Assembly (NCBI GenBank): GCA_046331225.1
Contig: JAXLRF010000016.1
Span: 1 to 64,000 of the forward strand
DNA length: 64,000 nt
Direction of reading: 5' to 3'
Source of the DNA: VFMC01 sp046331225
GTDB lineage: Bacteria > Actinomycetota > Acidimicrobiia > Acidimicrobiales > Ilumatobacteraceae
The translations under genes and the position numbers were made by a program. The notes below the pieces were generated by a model. The model did not search any database and had not been told where the DNA came from. It worked only from the letters and a program-made list of their open reading frames with translations. Every line of letters starts with the position of its first letter. Position 1 is the stretch's first letter. Shown here in pieces: positions 42,067 to 51,771 of the stretch.

Positions 42067-43325
42067 GCCTGACGCGTCGTCGGTTCCTCGGTGTCGCCGG
42101 TGCCGGGGTGGCAGGCGCCGCCACCACCGTGTCGGTGCAGGCCTGCTCGTCGCCCACTCGCGCCGATGTCGTCGACGACGTCGTCGAGTTCCACGGCGTG
42201 CACCAGGCCGGCATCGTCACCCCGGCACAGGACCGCGTGCACTTCGCCGCGTTCGACGTCACCACCGACTCACGCGACGACCTGATCGCGATGCTGCGCG
42301 CCTGGACCGACGCCGCGTCGAAGATGACACGCGGACTCGACGTCGGTGAGATGGGCGCGATGGACGGTCCGTACCTCGCACCGCCCGAGGACACCGGCGA
42401 GGCCTACGGCCTGCGTCCGGCCCGGCTGACGATCACCGTCGGGTTCGGACCGACGCTGTTCGAGACCGCCGACGGCGTCGACCGCTTCGGCCTCGCCGAC
42501 CGTCGACCCGCCGCGCTCCGCACCCTCCCCCACTTCGCCGGTGACCAGCTCGATCCATTGCGCTCGGGCGGCGATGTGTGCGTGCAGGCATGTGCGGACG
42601 ACCCGCAGGTGGCGGTGCACGCCGTGCGAAACCTGGCCCGGCTCGCGTTCGGCACCGCCCAGGTGCGTTGGTCGCAGCTCGGGTTCGGGCGCACGTCGTC
42701 CACCAGCGACCGCCAGGTCACGCCGCGCAACCTGTTCGGGTTCAAGGACGGCACGGCCAACGTGAAGGCCGAGGAGATCGCTGCGCTCGACGAGTTCGTC
42801 TGGGTCGCGGCCGAGGACGATCCGGCGGGCGCCTGGCTGACGGGCGGCAGCTACCTGGTGGCCCGCCGGATCAACATGCACATCGAGACGTGGGACCGCA
42901 CCTCGCTCGCCGAGCAGGAAGCGGTGATCGGCCGGGACAAGAAGGCCGGTGCACCGCTGTCGGGCGGCGACGAGTTCGCCGAGGTCGACCTCACGCGCCC
43001 CGGGTCGGGCGGCGCCCCGCTGGTGCCGGTCACGTCGCACGTCGCCGTGGCGCACCCGTCCAACAACGGCGGCACGCGGCTGTTGCGCCGCGGCTACAAC
43101 TTCACCGACGGCTCCACCGGTCTCGGTCGTCTCGACGCCGGGCTGTTCTTCCTCGCGTACACCCGCGACCCCGACCGGCACTTCGTCCCGCTGCAGACCA
43201 ACCTCGCAGCCAACGACGCGTTGAACGAGTACCTCGAGCACACCGGCTCGGCGCTCTTCGCCGTGCCACGGGGCGTGCGCGCCGACGACCCCGCCGACTT
43301 CCTCGGCGCCGACCTGTTTCGTTGA
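42063..43325 (+). CDS. efeB: EfeB, Tat-exported Dyp-type peroxidase
   Basis: 420 aa. The twin-arginine signal TRRRFLG at residues 4-10 is followed by a hydrophobic stretch, so the haem protein is exported folded. GFKDGTAN near 228 is the Dyp hallmark GxxDG with the distal Asp. The proximal haem His is probably in HVAVAHPSNN near 325. It oxidises ferrous iron or supports iron release for EfeUO. The GTG start overlaps the efeO stop by 4 nt. It ends 105 nt before convergent ruvB. Confidence 0.95.
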   Translation: MSLTRRRFLGVAGAGVAGAATTVSVQACSSPTRADVVDDVVEFHGVHQAGIVTPAQDRVHFAAFDVTTDSRDDLIAMLRAWTDAASKMTRGLDVGEMGAMDGPYLAPPEDTGEAYGLRPARLTITVGFGPTLFETADGVDRFGLADRRPAALRTLPHFAGDQLDPLRSGGDVCVQACADDPQVAVHAVRNLARLAFGTAQVRWSQLGFGRTSSTSDRQVTPRNLFGFKDGTANVKAEEIAALDEFVWVAAEDDPAGAWLTGGSYLVARRINMHIETWDRTSLAEQEAVIGRDKKAGAPLSGGDEFAEVDLTRPGSGGAPLVPVTSHVAVAHPSNNGGTRLLRRGYNFTDGSTGLGRLDAGLFFLAYTRDPDRHFVPLQTNLAANDALNEYLEHTGSALFAVPRGVRADDPADFLGADLFR

Positions 43326-43385
43326 CACCCCAGGTCCTCGAGTGTGCGGTCCCACGGGCGGACCTTCCACGCACGCACCCCGACC

Positions 43386-43428
43386 TCCGTGAGCCACCGG
43401 TCCCGCCGACGGACCGCCGGCTCACGGA
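43386..43428. terminator. Long hairpin between convergent efeB and ruvB
   Basis: TCCGTGAGCC (43386-43395) pairs with GGCTCACGGA (43419-43428). After two mismatches, CGGTCC pairs with GGACCG around a 7-nt loop. It lies 60 nt past efeB and touches the ruvB stop region, so it could terminate both transcripts. There is no T tract, as is common in high-GC actinobacteria. Confidence 0.45.
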
Positions 43429-43430
43429 CG

Positions 43431-44495
43431 TCAGTCGAACAGGGTGGGGCCGCTGCGATCATGGGGCATCGGCAGGCCGAGATGGGCCCATGCGGCCGGC
43501 ATCGCGATCCGGCCACGGGGCGTGCGAGCGATCATGCCCTGCTGGATGAGGAACGGCTCGTACATGTCCTCGACCGTCTCGGGTTGCTCACCGACGCTGA
43601 TCGCCACGGTGCTCAAGCCCACCGGTCCCCCGCCGAACTGCTGACAGATCGCGGTGAGGATCGCCCGGTCGACCTTGTCGAGCCCGAGCGCGTCGACCCC
43701 GAACAGCTTGAGGCCGGCCTTGGCGGTCGCCTCGCTGATCGTGCCGTCACCGCGCACCTCGGCGTAGTCGCGCACGCGTCGCAGCAGCCGGTTGGCGATG
43801 CGCGGCGTGCCTCGCGACCTGCGTGCGATCTCCCACGCCCCCTCGATCTGGATGTCGACGTCGAGGATCCCGGCGGCGCGCACGACGATCGCCTCGAGCT
43901 CGTCGTCGGTGTAGTAGTCGAGCCGTGCCACCAGGCCGAAGCGGTCGCGCAGCGGACCGGTGATCATGCCCGTGCGCGTGGTGGCCCCCACCAGGGTGAA
44001 GCGCGGCAGCGTGAGGCGGATGCTCGACGCCGCCGGCCCCTTGCCGACCACGATGTCGAGCTGGAAGTCCTCCATCGCCGGGTAGAGGATCTCCTCGACC
44101 GCTCGCGACAACCGGTGGATCTCGTCGATGAAGAGGACGTCGCCCTCTTCGAGCTTGGTGAGGATCGCGGCCAGGTCGCCCGCCCGTTCGAGCGCCGGCC
44201 CGGAGGTGATGTGCAGGTGCACCCCCATCTCGGCCGCGACGATCCCAGCCATCGACGTCTTGCCCAGGCCGGGCGGGCCGGCGAGCAGGATGTGGTCGGC
44301 CGGTTGACCGCGACGCTTCGCGGCCTCGAGCACGATGGTCAGGTGCTCCTTCAGCTCTTTCTGACCGACGAACTCGGACAGCCGCTTCGGGCGGAGGCCG
44401 ACCTCGTCGACCTGGTCGGCATCGTCGATCGGGCGCGGGTCGACCGGGCGCGGTGCGCCGGCCCGCGCCGCGGGGTCGAGGAACTCGTCACGCAC
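43431..44495 (-). CDS. ruvB: Holliday junction branch migration ATPase RuvB
   Basis: 354 aa. LRPKRLSEFVGQ near residue 34, Walker A GPPGLGKT near 73, Walker B FIDEIHRL near 120 and GATTRTG near 170 are all present. The C-terminal winged helix has QQGMIARTPRGR. It is the hexameric motor that drives branch migration with RuvA. GTG 44495 overlaps the ruvA stop by 8 nt. Confidence 0.97.
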   Translation of the reverse strand: MRDEFLDPAARAGAPRPVDPRPIDDADQVDEVGLRPKRLSEFVGQKELKEHLTIVLEAAKRRGQPADHILLAGPPGLGKTSMAGIVAAEMGVHLHITSGPALERAGDLAAILTKLEEGDVLFIDEIHRLSRAVEEILYPAMEDFQLDIVVGKGPAASSIRLTLPRFTLVGATTRTGMITGPLRDRFGLVARLDYYTDDELEAIVVRAAGILDVDIQIEGAWEIARRSRGTPRIANRLLRRVRDYAEVRGDGTISEATAKAGLKLFGVDALGLDKVDRAILTAICQQFGGGPVGLSTVAISVGEQPETVEDMYEPFLIQQGMIARTPRGRIAMPAAWAHLGLPMPHDRSGPTLFD

Positions 44496-45084
44496 GCTTG
44501 GCCCCCAGCAGCTTGAGCGCATCGCGCAACAGCGTGGACGCGTCGCCCGTGGACGGCAGCTCGCGCAGCGCGTCGCGTACCTCCTCGGGCCCGTAGCCGA
44601 GCCCGGCGAGCGCCTCGCGCACGTCGCCGACCGCGCTGCCGCCGCTCGCCCCCACCCCGGCCCCGACGGGGTCGAGCATCGGCAGGCTGAGCCGGTTGCG
44701 CAGCTCGACCAGCAGACGCTCGGCGGTCTTCTTGCCGACCCCTGGCACCAGGGTGAGCGCACCGAGGTCGTTGGTCGCGACGATGTCGACCAGCGCCGAC
44801 GGGGCGTGGGTGCCGAGGATCGCCATCGCGAGCGCCGGGCCGATGCCGTGGGTGGCGACCAGGATCTCGAACGTCGACCGCTCGTCGCGCTGGCGGAACC
44901 CGAACAGCGTCTGCGCGTCTTCGCGGATGTGGTGGTGGATGTACAGGAACACCGGCGACGACGGCTCGAGCTCGGCCAACGTGCGCGGTGTGACGGTGAC
45001 GACGTAGCCGACCCCGCTCACCTCGACGAGCACCGACGTGTCGCCCGAGCGCTCGAGCACGGTGCCCCGCAACGATCCGATCAT
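44488..45084 (-). CDS. ruvA: Holliday junction helicase subunit RuvA
   Basis: 198 aa. MIGSLRGTV begins the OB-fold domain. The helix-hairpin-helix region includes LVPGVGKKTAERLLVELRNR near residue 110. A flexible Gly/Ala linker leads to the C-terminal RuvB-binding domain (VREALAGLGYGPEEVRDAL). It binds four-way junctions as a tetramer. The ATG has GGGAG just upstream. The ORF starts 25 nt after ruvC. Confidence 0.96.
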   Translation of the reverse strand: MIGSLRGTVLERSGDTSVLVEVSGVGYVVTVTPRTLAELEPSSPVFLYIHHHIREDAQTLFGFRQRDERSTFEILVATHGIGPALAMAILGTHAPSALVDIVATNDLGALTLVPGVGKKTAERLLVELRNRLSLPMLDPVGAGVGASGGSAVGDVREALAGLGYGPEEVRDALRELPSTGDASTLLRDALKLLGAKRA

Positions 45085-45109
45085 CTCCCGGTTCTCCTCC
45101 GTCTCGAGC

Positions 45110-45673
45110 TCAGCGTCCGTCACCGGCGGACACGCCGACCACACCTGCATCCGCCGACGCCGCCTGGCGCGCCACCGACCTGGCCAGCGGCGCCATCGCC
45201 AGGTGGCACAGCGCGAGCGCCGCGGCGTCGGCCGCATCGGGGGGCTCGGGCACCGTGGCCAGCCCGAGGCGCGCCTGCACCATCTTCTGCACCTGGGCCT
45301 TGCCCGCCCCGCCCCACCCGGCGACGGCGTTCTTGACCTGGTTGGGCGTGTACTGCACCACCTCGCAGCCCGCGGCCGCGGCTTCGGCCAAGGCGAGCCC
45401 GCTCGCCTGCCCGACGCTCATCGCGGTGCGCACGTTCACCTGGAAGAACACCTGCTCGACGGCGACGGCGTGGGGCACGAACTCGGCGATCAGCGCCGCG
45501 AGTTCGCCTTTCAGCTCGGCCAGACGCTGCGGCAGCGCGGCCGACGGCGGCGTGCGCAGCACCCCGAGCGCCAGGGCCCGCACCACGCGCGGCCCGTCGG
45601 CCTCGAGCACGGCGTAGCCGCAGCGCGTGAGACCGGGGTCGATGCCGAGCACACGCATCAGCTCACGACTCAT
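45110..45673 (-). CDS. ruvC: Crossover junction endodeoxyribonuclease RuvC
   Basis: 187 aa RNase H-fold resolvase. The catalytic acidic residues are in LGIDPGLTRCGYAV near residue 11, AVEQVFF near 72 and PDAADAAALALCH near 146. AGGGAG lies upstream of ATG 45673; ATG 45658 (RVLGIDPG) is a possible shorter start and matches the usual family N-terminus better. It heads the ruvC-ruvA-ruvB unit. Confidence 0.96.
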   Translation of the reverse strand: MSRELMRVLGIDPGLTRCGYAVLEADGPRVVRALALGVLRTPPSAALPQRLAELKGELAALIAEFVPHAVAVEQVFFQVNVRTAMSVGQASGLALAEAAAAGCEVVQYTPNQVKNAVAGWGGAGKAQVQKMVQARLGLATVPEPPDAADAAALALCHLAMAPLARSVARQAASADAGVVGVSAGDGR

Positions 45674-45713
45674 CGCTCGGCTCCCTGGGCGAACACGCGT
45701 ACGACGCTAGCAG

Positions 45714-45761
45714 GCCGGCCCGTGGCCGGCGAGGCAATCGGGGCACGAGCCCGTCGGGCTC
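45714..45761. terminator. Paired hairpins after the beta-hydroxyacid dehydrogenase gene
   Basis: GAGCCC-GTC-GGGCTC (45747-45761) overlaps the dehydrogenase stop codon. GCCGGCC-CGT-GGCCGGC (45714-45730) follows 17 nt further along the minus strand. Together they may end that transcript before ruvC. No T tract. Confidence 0.35.
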
Positions 45762-46689
45762 ACGCCTCGGACGGGTGCGGCACCTCCCACGGCGGCGTCC
45801 ACGAGCCGTCGGCCCGCAGCGCCACCCCCGCGTCGTCCTCGAGCACCTTGCACACCGTCATCTCGCCGGCGTCGTCGCCGTAGCGCGACGCAGCCTCTCG
45901 GAACCGGTCGTGTGCCGCGGCGGTGAGCTCGTGCCGGGTGCCGGTGCCGGCGAGGAACTCGGCGATCAGCCCGAGGTCTTTCACGCACAGGGCCAGCCGG
46001 AACGACGGGTCGTAGTGGCCGGCCAGGATCGACGGGACGTCGTGGCTCATCACGAAGCTGTCGGCCGCGCCGCCGCGCATCGCCTCCCACCACAGGTCGG
46101 GTTCGAGCCCGGCGACCTTGGCCGCCACCATGGCCTCGCCGATGGCCGCCGCGTGGACGAACCACAACTGGTTGTTGACGAGCTTGGCCACGTAGCCGTT
46201 GCCGTATCCGCCGACGCGACGCACCTCGCCGACGGCCGACAACACCTCGTGCACCCGCGCGACCGCCTCGTCGGTGCCGCCGACGAACAGGATCATGTCG
46301 CCGCGGATGGCCGAGTCGATCGAGCCGGTCACGGGTGCGTCGACGGCGAGGCCACCGCGCGCCTCGACCTCGGCGGCGAGTTCGCGCATCAGGGTCGGAT
46401 CGCTGGTGGTCATGTCGATCCACACCCGACCGGTCAGGTCGGTCGACGACAGCCCGCGCTCACCACGCACCACGTCGGCCACCTGCGCGGGGCCGAACAC
46501 CATCGAGAACACCACCTCGGTGCGATCGGCGACGTCGGCGGGCGACGCGGCGCGCACCGCACCGTGGTCGACCAGCACCTGCCCTGCCTCGGCGCGCACG
46601 TCGTACACCACGAGCTCGTGCCCGGCGCGTTGCAGGTTGCGCGCCGCGGCCGTCCCCATGTTGCCCAGTCCGATGAATCCGACCCGCAC
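45760..46689 (-). CDS. NAD(P)-dependent beta-hydroxyacid dehydrogenase
   Basis: 309 aa, 3-hydroxyisobutyrate dehydrogenase superfamily. The NAD(P)-binding GFIGLGNMG is near residue 5, the substrate-binding DAPVTGS near 116 and the catalytic lysine in GYVAKLVNNQL near 168. It oxidises a short beta-hydroxyacid (3-hydroxyisobutyrate, tartronate semialdehyde or similar); the substrate is unknown. A strong purine-rich site (GGGGGAGGG) precedes GTG 46689, fixing the start. Confidence 0.9.
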   Translation of the reverse strand: MRVGFIGLGNMGTAAARNLQRAGHELVVYDVRAEAGQVLVDHGAVRAASPADVADRTEVVFSMVFGPAQVADVVRGERGLSSTDLTGRVWIDMTTSDPTLMRELAAEVEARGGLAVDAPVTGSIDSAIRGDMILFVGGTDEAVARVHEVLSAVGEVRRVGGYGNGYVAKLVNNQLWFVHAAAIGEAMVAAKVAGLEPDLWWEAMRGGAADSFVMSHDVPSILAGHYDPSFRLALCVKDLGLIAEFLAGTGTRHELTAAAHDRFREAASRYGDDAGEMTVCKVLEDDAGVALRADGSWTPPWEVPHPSEA

Positions 46690-46760
46690 GTCGGCCCTCC
46701 CCCATGTGTTGTGCGACGGTCCCCTCGATCGTCGCGACGTGTCGCCGGCCGCAGCCGACG

Positions 46761-47210
46761 TCAGAGCTTCTGCAGCACGTCGACGAGCTCGCTCACCGGG
46801 CGGTAGGTGAGCCCGGCGATCGCGCGGTGGGCGTAGCGCACCACGCCGTTCGCGTCGACGATGAACACGCTGCGCCGTGGGAACCCGATGGGGCCCAACG
46901 TGCCGTACAGGCCGGCCACCTTCTTGTCGGCGTCGGACAGCAGCGGGAACTTGAACCCGTGCTTGTCGGCGAAGCGCTCGTGGCTGTCGACCCCCTGGGC
47001 CGAGATGCCGAGCACCTGCGCGTCGAGCGCCTCGAACTGGGCGAGCTCGTCGTTGTAGCTGTTGAGCTGCTTGGTGCACACGGGCGTGTCGTCGCCCGGG
47101 TAGAACACGAGCACGACGGGGCGACCGCGGAAGTCGGCCAGCGACACCTCGCCACCACCGGTGGCGGGCAGGGTGAACTCGGGCGCCTGCTCGCCGACGG
47201 CGACCGACAT
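46761..47210 (-). CDS. bcp: Bcp-type thioredoxin-fold peroxiredoxin
   Basis: 149 aa AhpC/TSA domain. The peroxidatic cysteine is in FYPGDDTPVCTKQL near residue 45. It is the only cysteine in the protein, so it works as a 1-Cys enzyme or needs an external thiol, unlike Bcp forms with a resolving Cys five residues on. GSxxL-type and FIVDANGVVRY elements fit the family. It detoxifies peroxides. Its start lies 2 nt from the yebC stop. Confidence 0.92.
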   Translation of the reverse strand: MSVAVGEQAPEFTLPATGGGEVSLADFRGRPVVLVFYPGDDTPVCTKQLNSYNDELAQFEALDAQVLGISAQGVDSHERFADKHGFKFPLLSDADKKVAGLYGTLGPIGFPRRSVFIVDANGVVRYAHRAIAGLTYRPVSELVDVLQKL

Positions 47211-47211
47211 C

Positions 47212-47952
47212 TCAGCCGACCGCTTCCATCAGCTCGTCGCTGATGTCGAAGTTGCCGTACACGTCCTGGACGTCGTCGTTGTCCTCGAGCGCGTCGACGA
47301 TGCGCAGCACCTTACGGGCGTCGTCGGGGTCGGTCACCTCGATCACCGTCGACGACACCATCGTCGACTCGGCCGACTCGATGGTGATGCCGGCGGCCTC
47401 GAGCGCGTCGCGCACGTCGTACACGTCACTCGGCGGACACGTGATGCGGAAGCCCTCGCCGTCGGCGGCGACGTCCTCGGCGCCGGCCTCGAGCGCGGCC
47501 ATCATCACCTCGTCCTCGTTGCCCGAGGCCATGATCACGCCCTTGCGGCTGAACTGCCAGCCGACCGCACCCGGCTCGGCCATCGAACCACCGAGCTTGC
47601 TGAAGATGTTGCGCACGTCGGCGCTGGTGCGGTTGCGGTTGTCGGTGAGCACGTCGATCAGCAGGCCCACGCCACCGGGCGCGTAGCCCTCGTAGGTGAT
47701 CGTCTCGTAGTGCCCGCCGTCGCTCTGACCGGTGCCGCGCTTGATGGCACGGTCGATCAGGTCGTTGTTCATCTGCGCGGCCTTGGCCTTGAGCACGAAC
47801 GTGCGCAGCGTGGCGTTCGACGACGGATCGCCACCACCTTCACGCGCCGCGACCTCGAGCTGACGCGCGATCTTCGCGAACACCTTGGCCCGCTTGGCGT
47901 CGGCAGCGCCCTTCTTGTGCTTGATCGTCGCCCATTTGGAGTGACCGGACAT
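47212..47952 (-). CDS. yebC: YebC/PmpR-family protein
   Basis: 246 aa. MSGHSKWATIKHKKGAADAK is the invariant N-terminus; EGYAPGGVGLLIDVLTDNRN and the C-terminal DVQDVYGNFDIS are also conserved. Members act as transcription regulators or, in recent work, assist translation of difficult proline stretches. Location between pdxT and ruvC is the usual actinobacterial arrangement, here with a peroxiredoxin and a dehydrogenase in between. Confidence 0.95.
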   Translation of the reverse strand: MSGHSKWATIKHKKGAADAKRAKVFAKIARQLEVAAREGGGDPSSNATLRTFVLKAKAAQMNNDLIDRAIKRGTGQSDGGHYETITYEGYAPGGVGLLIDVLTDNRNRTSADVRNIFSKLGGSMAEPGAVGWQFSRKGVIMASGNEDEVMMAALEAGAEDVAADGEGFRITCPPSDVYDVRDALEAAGITIESAESTMVSSTVIEVTDPDDARKVLRIVDALEDNDDVQDVYGNFDISDELMEAVG

Positions 47953-47978
47953 CGTTGTCTCCGTGTGTACGTGAATGC

Positions 47979-48620
47979 TCAGGCAGCGTGTGCTGCGGAA
48001 GTATGGACCATGTCGAGGAACATCGCGTGGAGGCGACGGTCGTCGGTGAGCTCGGGGTGGAAGCTCGCGACGAGCACCGCCCCCTGGCGTGCGAGCACGG
48101 GCACTCCGTCGTGGCGTGCGAGCACCTCGACGTCGTCGCCCGCCCGCTCGACCTTGGGGGCGCGGATGAACACGACGTGGTACGGGGTGTCGAGGCCGAC
48201 GACGTCGACCTCGTGCTCGAAGCTGTCGATCTGGCGTCCGTAGCCGTTGCGACGCACGGCGATGTCGATCGCGTCGAAGCTGCGCTGATCGGGTCGCCCG
48301 TCGAGCACGTCGCGAGCCAGCAGGATCATGCCGGCACAGGTGCCGAACACGGGCATGCCCGCGTGGAGCCGTGCGGCGAGCGGGTCGAACAGCTCGGCCG
48401 TGGCGAGCAGCCGCGACATCGTGGTGCTCTCGCCGCCGGGGAGCACGAGCGCGTCGACCGCGGCGAGGTCGGCCGGGGTGCGCACCTGTCGGGTGGCCGC
48501 GCCGAGCGCCTCGAGCGTCGACTGGTGCGCGTGGAACGCGCCCTGCAGGGCGAGGACGCCGACGACCGGCTGGTGATCAGCCGGGGACGGGCGCGAGGAA
48601 GTCGACACGTGCGCGTCCAC
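47979..48620 (-). CDS. pdxT: Pyridoxal 5'-phosphate synthase glutaminase subunit
   Basis: 213 aa. VGVLALQGAFHAH begins the domain. PGGESTTMS is near residue 61, the nucleophile cysteine in FGTCAGMILLA near 94, and the His-Glu pair in SFHPELT near 189. It releases ammonia from glutamine for PdxS. GTG 48620 gives a short N-terminal extension; the later GTG at MSTSS-type residues is possible. It lies 47 nt downstream of pdxS. Confidence 0.95.
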   Translation of the reverse strand: MDAHVSTSSRPSPADHQPVVGVLALQGAFHAHQSTLEALGAATRQVRTPADLAAVDALVLPGGESTTMSRLLATAELFDPLAARLHAGMPVFGTCAGMILLARDVLDGRPDQRSFDAIDIAVRRNGYGRQIDSFEHEVDVVGLDTPYHVVFIRAPKVERAGDDVEVLARHDGVPVLARQGAVLVASFHPELTDDRRLHAMFLDMVHTSAAHAA

Positions 48621-48667
48621 CTGGGGGCCGCTCCGTCGACGCTCGCGTCATGACCTGATGCCTGCGA

Positions 48668-49570
<903 letters not shown>

Positions 49571-49653
49571 GTGCGCCATCGTATCCGGCCCACCCTGCGG
49601 GACCCACTGCTCATTCGGGTCCGCGCCTGGTGGGGCGAGTACCCGTTCGGGGA

Positions 49654-50814
49654 TCAGTCGACGACCGAGGCCTTGCCGGTGCGGGCCAGCTCGACCCAGG
49701 TGCGACCGGGGGTGAGTGCGATCACGTTGCCGTCGTCGTCGCGCAGGTCGAACGTCGAGGTGTTCTCGTCACGGGTCCAGGTGCCGCGCACCAGCACGCC
49801 GGCGGTGAACACCATCGCGGTGCCGGTGCCGGTGGTCTGTGCCTCCGGGCTGCGGGTGTCGGCGGCGCTGGCCCGGTACTCGACCTCGAGCACCACCACG
49901 TTGGCGGCGCTGACCTGACCGAAGTCGGTCTGGTGCGGCTTGCCGTCCTCGTCGCGCAGGTAGGTCGCGCTCGCGGTGTCCCAGCGCCAGGCCACGTCGA
50001 CGCCGTCCATCTCGAGGTCGACCCCCGAGGCCTCCTCGCCGTTGAACGCCTCGTCGGCACCGCGGTAGGTGAACTGCTGGGGCGGCGGCGGGTTGAACAC
50101 CGGCGTGAAGTTGGCGTAGATCTCGGTGGCGTCGGCGTAGAGCGTGTGCTCCTTGTCCTCGTTGCCGCGACGCTCGCGGAACATGCCCTTGCGGCTGCCG
50201 ATCGTCTCGTTGATGCTGATCAGCTCGCTGTTGTTGATCGCTGCCGACACGCGCGGGTTGCCGCCGCTCCACACGAACAGCGGGTTGGCGAACGAGGCCA
50301 GCAGATCGACGTCCTGTGTGCGACCCGACCGGATCGGGCCCACCTTGGCGGGCGCGTTGGTCTGGAACACGGCCGCGAACCGTGTGAGGTTCTCGACGTT
50401 CTCCTCGAAGACGATGTCGGCACCGTTGAGCCCGAACTGGGGGCGCGCCTGGGGGTGGTTGTCGACCTTCACGACCATCGCCGGACGTGCCGCGGCGATC
50501 TCGTCCTCGACCGGCAGACCGGTGAGCGGCATCACCGGACCGGCCTCGGCGGGGGCGGTGGTCTCGACCGCAGCGTCGGTGGTGGCCGGGTCGGTGGAGG
50601 CCGTGGTGGTCTCGACCGCGGCCTCGGTGGTGGTGGGCGCAGGTGCCTCGGTGGTGGGCGCCGACGTGGTGGCCGACGAGTCGTCGTCACCGCCGCCGCA
50701 GGCCGCGAGGACCGAGGCGAGCGCGATCGAGCCGGCCACGAGTCGGCGGCCGCGGCGAGCTGCGGTGCGGCCGGTGCCAGCGGGACGAGTGGGGTGGGTG
50801 TGCGATGGGGTCAC
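49654..50814 (-). CDS. DUF3048 (YerB-like) lipoprotein
   Basis: 386 aa. A positively charged N-terminus, hydrophobic stretch and lipobox LAAC mark a lipoprotein. A Thr/Ala-rich linker of about 55 aa leads to the DUF3048 domain (PLTGLPVEDEIAAARPAMVVKVDN-type opening; ADIVFEENVENLTRFAAVF; GPIRSGRTQD; LFVWSGGN). The family is widespread in Gram-positives and its role is unknown. GTG 50814 overlaps the htpX stop (GTGA), so the two are co-translated. A link to membrane or envelope quality control is only suggested by that. Confidence 0.88.
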   Translation of the reverse strand: MTPSHTHPTRPAGTGRTAARRGRRLVAGSIALASVLAACGGGDDDSSATTSAPTTEAPAPTTTEAAVETTTASTDPATTDAAVETTAPAEAGPVMPLTGLPVEDEIAAARPAMVVKVDNHPQARPQFGLNGADIVFEENVENLTRFAAVFQTNAPAKVGPIRSGRTQDVDLLASFANPLFVWSGGNPRVSAAINNSELISINETIGSRKGMFRERRGNEDKEHTLYADATEIYANFTPVFNPPPPQQFTYRGADEAFNGEEASGVDLEMDGVDVAWRWDTASATYLRDEDGKPHQTDFGQVSAANVVVLEVEYRASAADTRSPEAQTTGTGTAMVFTAGVLVRGTWTRDENTSTFDLRDDDGNVIALTPGRTWVELARTGKASVVD

Positions 50815-51716
50815 AGTTCCCTCAACAGGGCGATGCGCTCTTCGAGCGGCGGATGGGTGTCGAACAGGCGGTGGATCCCGCCGAGCTTGCCCGCGTCGCC
50901 GACGCCGGCCATCGGTTGCTCGATCCACATGTGCGCGGTGGCGGTGGAGGCGGAGTGCGTGACGGTGGTGTCGTCGCGCAGCTTCTCGAGCGCCGAGATC
51001 AGACCCGGTGGGTACCGGGTCATCTGGCAGGCACTGACGTCGGCGAGGGTCTCACGCTGGCGGCTGATGGTGGCCTGCATGATCTTGGCCAGGATCGGGG
51101 CGAAGATCAGCAGGGCGAAGCCCAGCAGTGCGAGCGGGTTGCTGCCGTCCTGGCGGTCGCCGTCGCGGCGCACCCGGCCACCGTTCCACCACATCAGGCG
51201 GATCGCGGTGTCGGTGAGGATCGCGACGGCCCCGACGAGGGTGACGGCCAGCGTCGAGACGAGGATGTCGTAGTTCTTGATGTGCGACAGCTCGTGGGCG
51301 AGCACGCCCTCGAGCTCGACCCGGTCGAGCTTCTCGAGCAGCCCCGAGGTGACCGCGATCGCCGCGTGCTGCGGGTTGCGGCCGGTCGCGAACGCATTGG
51401 GGGCCGGGTCGTCGACCACGTAGATGCGCGGCTTGGGCAGGCCGCTCGCGATGCACAGCCCCTCGACCAGGTTGTGCAGGCGCTGGTACTGCTGGGGATC
51501 GGCGGGGTGGGCGCGGCTCACGCGGAGCGCGATCGCGTCGGCTTTCCAGTACGAGGCGAAGGCGATCGCGGCCGAGATGACGAGGGCGATGATCGTGCCC
51601 ACCAGGCCGTAGCCCGTGAGGGCGCCGATGGCCGCGCCCACGAGCGCCAGGAAGGCGACGAACCCCACGGCCAGCAGCACGCTGCGGCGGCGATTCGCAC
51701 GGATGAGTTCGAACAT
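50811..51716 (-). CDS. htpX: HtpX-type M48 membrane metalloprotease
   Basis: 301 aa. Two N-terminal transmembrane helices precede a catalytic domain whose zinc motif HELSH is near residue 140 (VLAHELSHIKNYD); two more helices follow. The third zinc ligand is probably in SRQRETLADVSACQ near 218. The C-terminus FDTHPPLEERIALL is a family hallmark. It degrades misfolded membrane proteins. ATG 51716 chosen by homology to the usual MFxxIRxN-type start. Confidence 0.93.
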   Translation of the reverse strand: MFELIRANRRRSVLLAVGFVAFLALVGAAIGALTGYGLVGTIIALVISAAIAFASYWKADAIALRVSRAHPADPQQYQRLHNLVEGLCIASGLPKPRIYVVDDPAPNAFATGRNPQHAAIAVTSGLLEKLDRVELEGVLAHELSHIKNYDILVSTLAVTLVGAVAILTDTAIRLMWWNGGRVRRDGDRQDGSNPLALLGFALLIFAPILAKIMQATISRQRETLADVSACQMTRYPPGLISALEKLRDDTTVTHSASTATAHMWIEQPMAGVGDAGKLGGIHRLFDTHPPLEERIALLREL

Positions 51717-51771
51717 GACCCCGACAGGGTAACGGCGCCGGGCCCGAGGACACCGGCACCGGTCTGCTGGA

